From Trichocoleus sp. FACHB-40 (GTDB taxonomy: Bacteria; Cyanobacteriota; Cyanobacteriia; Cyanobacteriales; FACHB-T130), in NCBI RefSeq assembly GCF_014695915.1, contig NZ_JACJPF010000070.1, positions 41,862 through 105,861 on the forward strand: 64,000 nt of DNA, written 5' to 3'. The first letter of the stretch is position 1. Each line of letters starts with the position of its first letter. A program made the translations under genes and the position numbers. Positions 34,337 through 42,287 of the stretch are shown one piece after another. The notes beneath the pieces were generated by a model. The model was given only the letters and a program-made list of their open reading frames with translations. It was not told where the DNA came from and did no database searches.

Positions 34337-34489
34337 GAGGATGTCTGAAAAGTCATAATCGAGACGCTTAAACGGTCGAGATCCCCCTTGCATCCCCCTT
34401 TTTAAGGGGGACTAAGACTTGATTCTCCCCCCTTAAAAAGGGGAGCTGGGGGGGATCAAGCTAACTTTTGACAGTTGTGAGACATCCTC
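34337..34489. mobile_element. 153-bp MITE with TTA target duplication
   Basis: Terminal inverted repeats GAGGATGTCT (34337-34346) and AGACATCCTC (34480-34489) are perfect, and the element is flanked by TTA on both sides (34334-34336 and 34490-34492). The inside folds as a long imperfect palindrome of C-rich and G-rich tracts (CCCCCTTTTTAAGGGGG and CCCCCCTTAAAAAGGGG). It has no coding capacity. Three-bp TNA duplications are typical of IS5/IS1031-type transposases, the likely mobiliser. Confidence 0.8.
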
Positions 34490-34501
34490 TTAGGCAACGC
34501 A

Positions 34502-34699
34502 TTAGTTAACAACAGTTGTATTGATGGGAGTGGTCGTTTCCGAAAGCTGAGGCTGCTCGGCTATAATCGCATTACCCAGCAGGACGGCGATAACGATCAT
34601 TATTCCAAAACCAAACCCGCCAAGGGCAGGCTCACGGCGCTGATTGCAGCAGCAGCATGACTGTTGAGAGAAAGAGTCGGATCTGCAAGAACATGGCAT
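34502..34699 (-). CDS. Small Cys-rich single-TM protein
   Basis: 65 aa from ATG 34699, preceded on the minus strand by GGAGGT ten nt upstream, which favours this start over 34717. N-terminal Cys-rich head (MPCSCRSDSFSQQSCCCC, six Cys) then a hydrophobic helix GFGFGIMIVIAVLLGNAII and a Thr-rich tail. Not a family I can name. The cysteine head could bind metal or carry lipids; neither is shown. Confidence 0.65.
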   Translation of the reverse strand: MPCSCRSDSFSQQSCCCCNQRREPALGGFGFGIMIVIAVLLGNAIIAEQPQLSETTTPINTTVVN

Positions 34700-35035
34700 G
34701 AGAGCGAACACCTCCAAAGTAAATGCCGAAGGTAGATGGGAATTGCAAGCTGGAAACCTGACGCTATTGCTTAACGCACTCTCAAGAGGTTGTTATCGTC
34801 GATGCGCGATGCAGCTTGTTTTTGCTCTTTTATGGAGTAGAACCATCATCCTTTCAGTAATGCTGTCTATCAGCACAATTTGTTAGCGCTGTCAACTAGC
34901 ACATTATTTTTCTTCACAAGTGTTGGCTGCGTTTCGGGAAAAAGCTGAAATTTAATTGAAAAAATCTTTACAGTCCGGGCCGAAGTCAGGGGCAAAGCGA
35001 TCGCTTCCCTTCCTTCGGCCTATTTCCATCCCAAA
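34700..35035. other. Spacer, nothing recognised
   Basis: 336 bp. Holds the presumed promoter of the Cys-rich gene and one HIP1 site near 34999. Short plus frames at 34698-34886 are not supported. Confidence 0.45.
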
Positions 35036-35704
35036 TTAAGGCATCCATTCCAAAACAATGCCAACGCGACTATCTTTTTGTTGTCGGGCGTTTTGTTTCT
35101 GGATGTCAGTCGATAAGCGGAAATTGCGGGTGAAGGCATAGCCTACAGAAAGCGTTGTGATCCCGACTTCTTCACTGGTGGCTGGAGCAACCCAACTCTG
35201 AGTTAAAGAGATATCTGCGGCACCAGTGCGAGACAAAACTAGCAACACTCTTGCACCGACATTAACGCCATCCGTCGAATATTTGTCAGTTTCCAGATGC
35301 CGATAGCCTACGACGGGCGCAAAGTTGACGTAACTGCCCAAGGGACGCACGTAATATCGCAAGTCTACCCCGTAGGCACTCCTGTCCCCTTCAAAGGTTC
35401 CCTGATAGTCGCCACTAACCGTTAAACCAGTGCGACCAATAAACAAATCTTCCACACCAACATTTACTCCCCCCGCTTGCCCAGAGGAGGGAAACTGAGA
35501 GTAACCCAGCCTTACTCTGGTACGGAAGCTGGGGTCATTACGAATTTCTTCTAAAACATTCGGTACTTTTTCTCGCCACCGCTGCAAGGCTGGACTATTT
35601 TCGATTTTTTCCGGTGTCGCTTGTGGTTGGGTTTGGCTTGATGCAGGAGGTATCCCGATCAAGCTTATACCGAATGTTAACAGCCACCAATAATTTAATC
35701 TCAT
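35036..35704 (-). CDS. Predicted exported beta-barrel-like protein
   Basis: 222 aa from ATG 35704 (MRLNYWWLLTFGISLIGIPPASSQ), a clear signal peptide with likely cleavage near residue 24; the upstream extension to 35797 is basic and is read from a repeat. The mature part alternates amphipathic strands with Gly/Tyr turns (VNVGVEDLFIG, GLTVSGDYQGTF, AYGVDLRYYVRP, VNFAPVVGYRHL, LSVGYAF) and ends with a strand VGIVLEWMP, as in outer-membrane porin-like proteins. Conserved in cyanobacteria in my recollection, function unknown. Placed between the Cys-rich gene and acsF. Confidence 0.78.
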   Translation of the reverse strand: MRLNYWWLLTFGISLIGIPPASSQTQPQATPEKIENSPALQRWREKVPNVLEEIRNDPSFRTRVRLGYSQFPSSGQAGGVNVGVEDLFIGRTGLTVSGDYQGTFEGDRSAYGVDLRYYVRPLGSYVNFAPVVGYRHLETDKYSTDGVNVGARVLLVLSRTGAADISLTQSWVAPATSEEVGITTLSVGYAFTRNFRLSTDIQKQNARQQKDSRVGIVLEWMP

Positions 35705-35811
35705 GCAAAAATTTTGAGGTTTAAACGCTTTAGGTAGCGAAGGGAATCGCAAAGGTACGCAGAGCCAGATTAACCTCCTTGCATACCTTTGCGTCAACCG
35801 TACCTTTGCGT

Positions 35812-35846
35812 TAAAAAAAGTGGCTTTGCTTTGTGCAAAACCACTT
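35812..35846 (-). terminator. Terminator of acsF
   Basis: On the minus strand, arms AAGTGGTTTTGC and GCAAAGCCACTT (one mismatch) are followed by TTTTTTAA. It begins 20 nt past the acsF stop. Confidence 0.8.
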
Positions 35847-35865
35847 CAGTTAAAAAAGCCTAAAA

Positions 35866-36942
35866 TTAGCGTACTGTGCCGTGTACTGATGTCATGTCAA
35901 TCGGCTTCATCAGGTATAACCGCAGCAATTGCCAAGCATTGGAAACGTAGAACGGTAGCTTCTGGAAGAATTGCAGGAATTTGGGGGTGTTGGAGTTAGC
36001 GATCGCGCCCAGTTTTTCGTTATTGTTGATGCAAACATCCAGCCGTTGATAAAATTCCGGCTTTGACACATCCAAAATTACTGGAAAAACACGTCCTGCT
36101 GTTTCATTGGTCTTTTCAATCACTTTGATATCATAGTCCCGTGCATCCAATCCCAGTGAGGCGTAGAAGCCGGAACGCTGAATATCGTTGAGGTACATTG
36201 TTGCAAACACTGACAGCAGGAAGAACCGACACCACAGCTTCGCCCTCCAATCGTTCAAAAACTGGGGTTGCGCTCGCATTACCGCATCGAAAAAGTCACC
36301 GTGGCGGTTTTCATCCTGACACCAGTTTTCAAAGAACCGGAAAATCGGATAAATCCGGTTTTCGGGATGTGCTTCCAAATGACGATAAATTGTGATGTAG
36401 CGCCAGTAGCCAATTTTCTCAGACAGATAGGTAGCGTAGAAGATGAACTTTGGCTTAAAGAAGGTGTATTTATGAGTCTTGGTCAAAAATCCCAAGTCTA
36501 GCGACAGGTTGAAGTCTGACAGCGCCTTATTCAGGAAACCTGCGTGACGTGCTTCATCCCGCGACATCAGGTTAAAGCCTTCCGCCAACAGGGGATTTTT
36601 GTCTTTCAATCTCCGTCCCAGTTCTTTGTATAGCAGGAAACCGGAGAATTCTGCTGTGCAGGAACGTTCTAGGAATTCGATAAATAATTTGCGAGTTTCC
36701 CCGTCGATGCTATCCCAGGATTGTTCAAATTCTGCATCTCTGACAAAGTGGTGACGGTTGTAGTCAGCGCGAAACTCTTCCAGCAGCGCTTTAAGTTCTT
36801 CTTCATTCGGCGAGAGATCCATCTTCGCCATTTCATCAAAGTCGGTGGTATAGAACCTAGGTGTCAGCAAAGTTTCTTTTGCTGGTACTTTCACCCCTGG
36901 TCTTAATTCTTCAAAGCTGGGTTTTTTGAGGGAATCCACCAT
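35866..36942 (-). CDS. acsF: Mg-protoporphyrin IX monomethyl ester cyclase
   Basis: Aerobic diiron cyclase that forms the fifth ring of chlorophyll, converting Mg-protoporphyrin monomethyl ester to protochlorophyllide. 358 aa from ATG 36942, the usual family length; an upstream ATG (36981) adds 13 residues, but AGAGAAAGAGAAT precedes 36942. Diiron ligand motifs are visible: [22 protein letters not shown] and [10 protein letters not shown]. The C-terminal segment ends SVHGTVR. The enzyme is membrane-associated in thylakoids. A terminator follows. Oxygen- and light-dependent regulation cannot be judged from this sequence. Confidence 0.96.
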   Translation of the reverse strand: MVDSLKKPSFEELRPGVKVPAKETLLTPRFYTTDFDEMAKMDLSPNEEELKALLEEFRADYNRHHFVRDAEFEQSWDSIDGETRKLFIEFLERSCTAEFSGFLLYKELGRRLKDKNPLLAEGFNLMSRDEARHAGFLNKALSDFNLSLDLGFLTKTHKYTFFKPKFIFYATYLSEKIGYWRYITIYRHLEAHPENRIYPIFRFFENWCQDENRHGDFFDAVMRAQPQFLNDWRAKLWCRFFLLSVFATMYLNDIQRSGFYASLGLDARDYDIKVIEKTNETAGRVFPVILDVSKPEFYQRLDVCINNNEKLGAIANSNTPKFLQFFQKLPFYVSNAWQLLRLYLMKPIDMTSVHGTVR

Positions 36943-37076
36943 ATTCTCTTTCTCTCTTGTTATAAATTCTGTCGCTCTCACTCTTCGCCTGCGTTCCAGT
37001 CTACCAATCTCCAGGGTAGCGATCGCTTACCTGTTCGGTTAAGACTTGCTAAGCAGTTTCAACTTTTGTCACATTT

Positions 37077-37190
37077 GCTGGGGGCTGGGACTGGGTACTG
37101 AGGACTGGGGACTGGGGACTGGGTAAGATTTTTCCCAATTCCCAATTCCCAATTCCCAATTCCCAATTCCCCAACTCCCAATTCCCAAAA
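37077..37190. repeat. Composite heptanucleotide repeat upstream of acsF
   Basis: GGGACTG-type units, core GACTGGGTAAGATTTTTCCC, then six CAATTCC units in near-perfect tandem (37136-37185). Located in the acsF/TM2-gene divergent spacer. Confidence 0.88.
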
Positions 37191-37240
37191 CAAAATATCT
37201 ATCATTGAAACCAGGATACCTGAAGCAAAGCGGGAATTTT

Positions 37241-37717
37241 ATGAACAATGTCTCCACTGCCTATTTTCTTTGGCTCGGCTGTTTATTTTCCCCGCCCATA
37301 GCGGGGCTGCATCGCCTTTACAATGGAAAAATCGGGACTGGTCTGCTGTGGCTGTTTACTTTTGGTTTATTTGGTGTCGGGCAGGTAGTGGATTTATTTT
37401 TGATTCCCCGAATGGTAGAGGAGCATAACGCCCTGTCTCAAGCCAAATTGGGGGTATCTGCCAATGGTGTGCCTTTATCGCAGCCTGCGATCGCTCTTAC
37501 CAAGCAAGAGCTAACCCGCGACGAAATGATGCTCAAACTTCTGAAAGCTGCTGCTGTTAGAGGGGGTAAACTTTCCGTCACCCAAGCAGTAATGGAAACT
37601 GGGCTTAACTTTACCCAGGTAGAAGCCACGTTGAAAGACATGGTTAGAAGTGGCTACGTTATGATTGACAATCATCCCGAAACAGGCATCGTTATTTACG
37701 AGTTCATTGAGTTGTAA
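37241..37717 (+). CDS. TM2-domain protein with winged-helix-like tail
   Basis: 158 aa from ATG 37241; a TTG 12 codons earlier is less likely. N-terminal TM2 domain with two membrane helices and the conserved Gly/Leu-His-Arg-x-Tyr turn ([31 protein letters not shown]). The tail (about 95-158) reads [43 protein letters not shown], like a small winged helix, common in cyanobacterial TM2 proteins. The tail might sense or bind another protein or DNA; that is inference. Confidence 0.85.
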   Translation: MNNVSTAYFLWLGCLFSPPIAGLHRLYNGKIGTGLLWLFTFGLFGVGQVVDLFLIPRMVEEHNALSQAKLGVSANGVPLSQPAIALTKQELTRDEMMLKLLKAAAVRGGKLSVTQAVMETGLNFTQVEATLKDMVRSGYVMIDNHPETGIVIYEFIEL

Positions 37718-37772
37718 AGGAGTTTATCCAATACTTGCAATACGCCCTACAGGTGTTACCTGGAGCTAAAGC

Positions 37773-37810
37773 CGAAGGTAGAGACGTTGTATATAACGTC
37801 TCTACCTTCG
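37773..37810. terminator. 16-bp hairpin between convergent genes
   Basis: Perfect arms CGAAGGTAGAGACGTT and AACGTCTCTACCTTCG around a 6-nt loop. It lies between the stops of the TM2 gene (+) and the DUF2996 gene (-) and may end both. Confidence 0.65.
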
Positions 37811-37823
37811 TCAGGCATTTTCA

Positions 37824-38534
37824 CTAATTTCTAGTCAGCCACTTTTGAGCATTCAACCGCTGCGTAACCCCAAACACCAGCAAATCTAGCGTTATTTTAC
37901 GCTCATCACACAAAAAAGGCTCAATCGTGCTAGGTTTAGAACCTTCATAACAGGAAAAAGCTCTTTGTTTTTGGATGTCTTCTTCAGGGAAATAAACGTT
38001 AAATTGACGTTTACCGCCTTGCCAACTACCGTAGACTTGCCAGCAGTCCGAGACTTCTTGAAGCGATCGCTTTTCCAACTTCAACTCTAAATCTTGAACA
38101 CCCGTTTTCTCAAGTGCTGTTTTTAAAGCTGGCAAGTAGTCTTGCTGGATAAATTCCATAAATGGCTTATCTTCAACCGCCGGAGCTTTTTCTTTTTTTG
38201 CTGCTGCGGGTTTGGCTGCTGGCTTATCCCCATCTTTGGCGGCTTTAGCTGCTGGCTTGTCCTCTTTCGGTACTTGTGCAGTTTTTTTAGGATTTGGCTG
38301 CACTTGAGCCGAGTCATCTGGGGTTGATGCCGCTGTAGAAGATTTCTCCCCAGCAGCATTAGGGTTGACTTCTGGATTGGTGGATGCGGGGTCGGGGGCG
38401 TTTGCTGTAGGAATGTTGGTTGCTACATCCGAGTCGGTACTGGGAGCATTGTCCTCAGAAACATCGGGAGCTTGTTGATCAACAGTGCTGGGAGCTACCT
38501 CTCCAGCATCATTATGATTAATTTCTTCTGGCAT
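37824..38534 (-). CDS. DUF2996 protein with long acidic/Pro-Ala linker
   Basis: 236 aa. Residues 1-120 are low-complexity, with acidic, Pro/Ala/Lys-rich stretches (KPAAKAAKDGDKPAAKPAAAKKEK) that look disordered. The C-terminal globular part (about 122-236) has the cyanobacterial DUF2996 pattern DKPFMEFIQQDYLPALKTAL, FNVYFPEEDI and DERKITLDLLVFGVTQRLNAQKWL. Function unknown. Two upstream genes on the same strand (MoaD-like and thrC) suggest an operon. The linker is unusually long for the family, from memory. Confidence 0.82.
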   Translation of the reverse strand: MPEEINHNDAGEVAPSTVDQQAPDVSEDNAPSTDSDVATNIPTANAPDPASTNPEVNPNAAGEKSSTAASTPDDSAQVQPNPKKTAQVPKEDKPAAKAAKDGDKPAAKPAAAKKEKAPAVEDKPFMEFIQQDYLPALKTALEKTGVQDLELKLEKRSLQEVSDCWQVYGSWQGGKRQFNVYFPEEDIQKQRAFSCYEGSKPSTIEPFLCDERKITLDLLVFGVTQRLNAQKWLTRN

Positions 38535-38584
38535 TCTTCTACTCCAAGGCTTGACGGTTCCTTTATTGCCAATCCTAACTTGAA

Positions 38585-38860
38585 TCAGCCTCCAGCCTGC
38601 GCTGCCACAATGCTTACTTCATCGCCTTCTTTGAGAGGTGTTTTGGCTCCTTCCAAAAAGCGGATGTCTTCGCTGTTAACGTAGAAGTTTACAAATCTGC
38701 GTACCTCCCCTTGTTCGTCGCAAAGACGCATTTTGATGCCAGGGAAGCTTTGCTCTAGGGATTCGAGCAATTCACTAATCGTACTGCCATTACCTTCGAC
38801 AGCGGCTTGATTGTTTGTCAGCTTTTGTAGAGGGGTGGGAATTAAAACTTTGACGGACAT
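38585..38860 (-). CDS. MoaD/ThiS-type carrier beside thrC
   Basis: 91 aa beta-grasp protein ending in Gly-Gly ([10 protein letters not shown]), beginning [18 protein letters not shown]. The family includes CysO, whose thiocarboxylate supplies sulfur to a cysteine-synthase-like enzyme. Here the upstream gene is threonine synthase, a PLP enzyme of the same superfamily, only 89 bp away on the same strand. A sulfur-carrier role tied to thrC or a thiol pathway is plausible but inferred; no adjacent E1-type ATPase is visible. Confidence 0.85.
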   Translation of the reverse strand: MSVKVLIPTPLQKLTNNQAAVEGNGSTISELLESLEQSFPGIKMRLCDEQGEVRRFVNFYVNSEDIRFLEGAKTPLKEGDEVSIVAAQAGG

Positions 38861-38891
38861 AGTAATCAGTAATTGGTAATTGTCAATTTCT

Positions 38892-38916
38892 CGTTCCCAG
38901 TCAGATGCTGGGAACG
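38892..38916. repeat. CGTTCCCAG palindrome, copy 2
   Basis: 9-bp arms CGTTCCCAG and CTGGGAACG, same family as 17333-17357, followed by CGAGGCTCTACCTCG. Located in the thrC-MoaD gap on the transcribed strand, so it would be in the mRNA. Confidence 0.7.
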
Positions 38917-38949
38917 AAATAACGAGGCTCTACCTCGGTGCTAATAAAA

Positions 38950-40242
38950 TTAGACTAGAACTTGCTGCCAGTCGAGACGCTCCAGTGTACGCGATCGCTC
39001 CAAGGCACGCTCGAAACTATCTAACTTCGCCTCAATTGTCAGCGGTTCACCAATGTATCCTTGCACGGCTTCCTGAGTTTTCAGCCCGTTGCCCGTGATA
39101 TATACAACAGTGGTTTCCGAAGGATCAATCTTACCAGCTTCCACCAGCTTTTTCAGCACAGCCACAGTTGTGCCGCCAGCAGTTTCGGTGAAGATGCCTT
39201 CAGTTTCAGCCAACAGCTTGATGCCGTCAACAATTTCCGCATCGTTGACTGATTCGATGCTCCCGTTTGTTTTCTTAGCTATTTCCAGCGCATACACTCC
39301 ATCAGCAGGGTTGCCGATAGCGATGGATTTAGCAATTGTATTCGGCTTGACTGGGGTCACAAAGTCGCGTCCATCCCGATAAGCTTGGGCAATGGGGGAA
39401 CAACCTTCTGCCTGTGCGCCACTGAAACGGACGCTCTTTTCGTCAACCAGCCCAACTTTGATAAATTCTTGGAAACCTTTGTAGATTTTTGTGAATAGAG
39501 AACCGGAGGCAAGGGGGGCGACGATATGATCCGGCAACTGCCAGCCTAGCTGTTCCGCAACTTCATAGCCGAGGGTTTTGGAACCTTCGGAGTAGTAGGG
39601 GCGCAAATTGATATTGACAAATCCCCATCCTTGTGTGTTGGCTACTTCGCAGCAGAGGCGGTTTACTTGGTCGTAGTTACCTTGAACTGCCATAACCGTA
39701 GGGCCGTAGATGAGCGTACCCAGGACTTTGCCAGCTTCGAGGTCAGAGGGAATGAAAACGCAGCAGTCTAGTCCGGCGTGGGCAGCGATCGCAGCTGTAG
39801 AATTAGCCAAATTTCCTGTACTGGCGCAGGACACCGTAGTGAAACCTAACTCCTGCGCTCTTGTTAAAGCCACCGACACCACCCGGTCTTTAAAGCTCAG
39901 GGTGGGCATATTGACGGCATCGTTTTTAATATAAAGATTTTTAATACCCAGGCGACGTGCCAAGCGATTTGCTTTAACTAGCGGTGTCATGCCAGTTCCT
40001 ACATCAATTGGTGTTTCGGTGACAACTGGCAAAAATGGACGATAACGCCAAATTGAGTTCGGCCCTTTCTGAATACTTTCACGAGTAACGGTGCGGCGCA
40101 GCGCATCGTAGTCATAGGTTACTTCCAAAGGGCCAAAACAAAACTCACATACATGAGTTGCCTTGGGTTCGTACTCGGTGCCGCACTCTTTACACTTAAG
40201 CGCTTTAAAGGTTGCCGTTGTTGACTGGGTTGCCTGGGTCAT
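38950..40242 (-). CDS. thrC: Threonine synthase
   Basis: 430 aa PLP enzyme that makes threonine from O-phosphohomoserine. An N-terminal zinc-ribbon-like part has two CxxC pairs (LKCKECGTEY and HVCEFCFGP). The PLP lysine is in NMPTLSFKDRVV. The phosphate loop is CASTGNLANSTAA, and PLASGSLFTKIYKG and SGAQAEGCSPIA continue the fold. Start ATG 40242. A short CysO-like gene follows on the same strand. The end (VKAKLDSFERALERSRTL) is family-typical. Cytoplasmic. Confidence 0.95.
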   Translation of the reverse strand: MTQATQSTTATFKALKCKECGTEYEPKATHVCEFCFGPLEVTYDYDALRRTVTRESIQKGPNSIWRYRPFLPVVTETPIDVGTGMTPLVKANRLARRLGIKNLYIKNDAVNMPTLSFKDRVVSVALTRAQELGFTTVSCASTGNLANSTAAIAAHAGLDCCVFIPSDLEAGKVLGTLIYGPTVMAVQGNYDQVNRLCCEVANTQGWGFVNINLRPYYSEGSKTLGYEVAEQLGWQLPDHIVAPLASGSLFTKIYKGFQEFIKVGLVDEKSVRFSGAQAEGCSPIAQAYRDGRDFVTPVKPNTIAKSIAIGNPADGVYALEIAKKTNGSIESVNDAEIVDGIKLLAETEGIFTETAGGTTVAVLKKLVEAGKIDPSETTVVYITGNGLKTQEAVQGYIGEPLTIEAKLDSFERALERSRTLERLDWQQVLV

Positions 40243-40567
40243 GGGTATTTACACTCTACTGAACTTCCGTCATCAGTTCGGTTGATACTAGCACAGGTAA
40301 AAATACCCGTCAAACATATCCGACTATTTTAGTCGGGATTAAAAGAACGCTAGTTGTGTTAACTATTCCCCACGGTTAACAAGGTGTGTTGCTCTGGGGT
40401 GAAGATAATTCAGAGCTTTTGGATAAACGAACCAAAATTATTAGTAACCTGAGAATAAATATATCTTTTGGCTTGGTAAATATTTCTTCACCGCGATCGC
40501 ATCCCCAAAACAAAAAGCCCCCACACGGGGGCTTTTTGCGTAGCTGCGCCTTCCGGCATTCGGAATT
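40243..40567. other. Spacer between thrC and ndhD
   Basis: 325 bp between the thrC start and the ndhD stop, with a clear bidirectional terminator at 40512-40537 and a HIP1 site near 40496. The rest carries the thrC promoter region. Confidence 0.5.
40512..40537 (-). terminator. Bidirectional terminator after ndhD
   Basis: Perfect 11-bp arms AAAAAGCCCCC and GGGGGCTTTTT around ACAC. Works on either strand; on the minus strand it follows the ndhD stop by 31 nt. Confidence 0.9.
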
Positions 40568-42145
40568 TTAATTAGCACCAATTTCCGGCGCACGCAAAGA
40601 CACCGTTTCCGTAGTCTGTCGCTGTTGCGCCAAAGACGGTACAGAATCTCGCAATCTTGCCGTCAGCTGTATCGTTGTCGCATCATAAATCTGCGTCAAC
40701 AACTTCGGATAAAAACCAATGCCAATAATTGGCACCAACAGACAGGCAATAATAAACACCTCTCGTGGTTCAGCATCGATCAAGGCTTCGTGTTCAACTA
40801 ATTCCTTGTTCTCCGAACCGTAGAAAATTTCCCGCAGCATTGAGAGTAGGTATATTGGTGTCAAAATCACACCAACAGCCGCTAGGAAGACCACTATCAC
40901 CTTAAAAGTCGGGTTATAAGCATCGCTGGTAGCAAAGCCGACAAACACCATCAATTCCGCCACAAAGCCGCTCATCCCAGGCAATGCCAAAGATGCCATC
41001 GAACAGGTGGTGAACATGGCGAAAATTTTCCGCATTTTCTGTCCGACACCGCCCATTTCATCCAGCATCAGCGTGTGAGTGCGATCGTAAGTCGCTCCCA
41101 CCAGGAAGAATAAACTCGCCCCAATTAAGCCGTGGGAAACCATTTGCAGCACCGCACCACTCAAACCTAAATCGGTGAATGAGGCAATCCCAATCAGCAC
41201 AAATCCCATGTGAGAGATGGAGGAATAGGCGATTTTGCGCTTCAGATTGCGCTGGGCAAAAGAGGTGAGAGCAGCGTAGATGATGTTAGTAACACCCAGA
41301 ATCACCAACGCTGGCGCAAACAGCGCATGAGCGTCAGGGAGGATCTGGGCGTTCATCCGAATCAGCGCGTAGCCGCCCATCTTCAGCAAAATTCCCGCCA
41401 GCAACATATGCACGGGCGCGGTAGCTTCGCCGTGGGCATCAGGAAGCCAGGTATGTAGGGGAATGATGGGCAGCTTAACGCCGTAGGCTATTAGGAATCC
41501 GGCGTAAATCCAGAGTTGGAAATTGAGGGCGTAATCTTTGGCAGCCAGGGCGCTCATATCGAACGTTACCGTATCGCCGTAGAACGCCATCGCCAGCGCT
41601 GCCACTAAAATGAACAGCGAAGCGCCTGCGGTGTAGAGGATAAACTTGGTCGCCGCGTAAAGACGCTTTTTACCGCCCCAGATTGCCAATAGCAGGTATA
41701 CCGGAATCAGTTCCAGTTCCCACACTAGGAAAAACAACAGCATATCTTGGACAGCAAACACGGCAATTTGACCGCCGTACATTGCCAGAAGCAAAAAGTA
41801 AAACAGCTTCGGCTTAAAAGTTACAGGCCAAGCTGCCAAAGTTGCCAGTGTGGTGATGAAGCCAGTAAGCAACACCAGGGGCATTGACAAGCCATCTACG
41901 CCCACCGACCATTTTAAATCCAGCTGCGGCACCCAAGAATAACTCTCTACCAGTTGCAAACCGGGGTTAGAAAAGTCGTACTGGGTATAGAAGGTGTATA
42001 CTATGACCGCGAAATCAATCAGCCCAACAATCAGGGCGTACCAACGCACTGTTTTGCCATCTTTATCCGGCACCAGCGGCACCAGCAGAGAGGCAGCGAC
42101 GGGAAACAAAATGATGAAAGTCAGCCAAGGAAAGTTTGCATTCAT
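40568..42145 (-). CDS. ndhD1: NDH-1 subunit 4 (NdhD)
   Basis: 525 aa proton-translocating NuoM/NdhD antiporter-like subunit of photosynthetic complex I, with about 14 membrane helices. Recognised segments include [60 protein letters not shown] and [14 protein letters not shown]. It drives proton translocation with NdhF in respiration and cyclic electron flow. The neighbour is ndhF on the same strand after 142 bp, the arrangement of the NDH-1L pair, so NdhD1 is the best guess; D1 versus D2 cannot be settled here. Confidence 0.93.
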   Translation of the reverse strand: MNANFPWLTFIILFPVAASLLVPLVPDKDGKTVRWYALIVGLIDFAVIVYTFYTQYDFSNPGLQLVESYSWVPQLDLKWSVGVDGLSMPLVLLTGFITTLATLAAWPVTFKPKLFYFLLLAMYGGQIAVFAVQDMLLFFLVWELELIPVYLLLAIWGGKKRLYAATKFILYTAGASLFILVAALAMAFYGDTVTFDMSALAAKDYALNFQLWIYAGFLIAYGVKLPIIPLHTWLPDAHGEATAPVHMLLAGILLKMGGYALIRMNAQILPDAHALFAPALVILGVTNIIYAALTSFAQRNLKRKIAYSSISHMGFVLIGIASFTDLGLSGAVLQMVSHGLIGASLFFLVGATYDRTHTLMLDEMGGVGQKMRKIFAMFTTCSMASLALPGMSGFVAELMVFVGFATSDAYNPTFKVIVVFLAAVGVILTPIYLLSMLREIFYGSENKELVEHEALIDAEPREVFIIACLLVPIIGIGFYPKLLTQIYDATTIQLTARLRDSVPSLAQQRQTTETVSLRAPEIGAN

Positions 42146-42174
42146 TGGTAATTGCTAATTGCTATTTGCTAATT

Positions 42175-42287
42175 GGCAATTGGGGAAAGGGTGATTGGGG
42201 ATTGGGTATTGGGAATTGGCGAAAAATCTTACCCAGTCCCTAGCCCCTAGTCCCCAGTCTCCAGTCCCTAGTCCCCATTCCCCAATA
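42175..42287. repeat. Composite heptanucleotide repeat between ndhF and ndhD
   Basis: GGGGATT and GGGAATT-type units, then GGCGAAAAATCTTACCCAGTCCC (the core in reverse orientation), then CTAGCCC/CCAGTCC units ending at the ndhF stop. It lies in the transcribed spacer, so it would be in the mRNA. Confidence 0.8.

Noticed and set aside
37136..37185. Regular tandem short repeats suggesting a CRISPR array
   Set aside because: Units are 7 nt with no unique spacers, part of the CAATTCC heptanucleotide family.
38142..38327. Plus frame with a run of Phe/Cys/Gly opposite the DUF2996 gene
   Set aside because: Shadow of the Lys/Ala-rich linker codons on the other strand.
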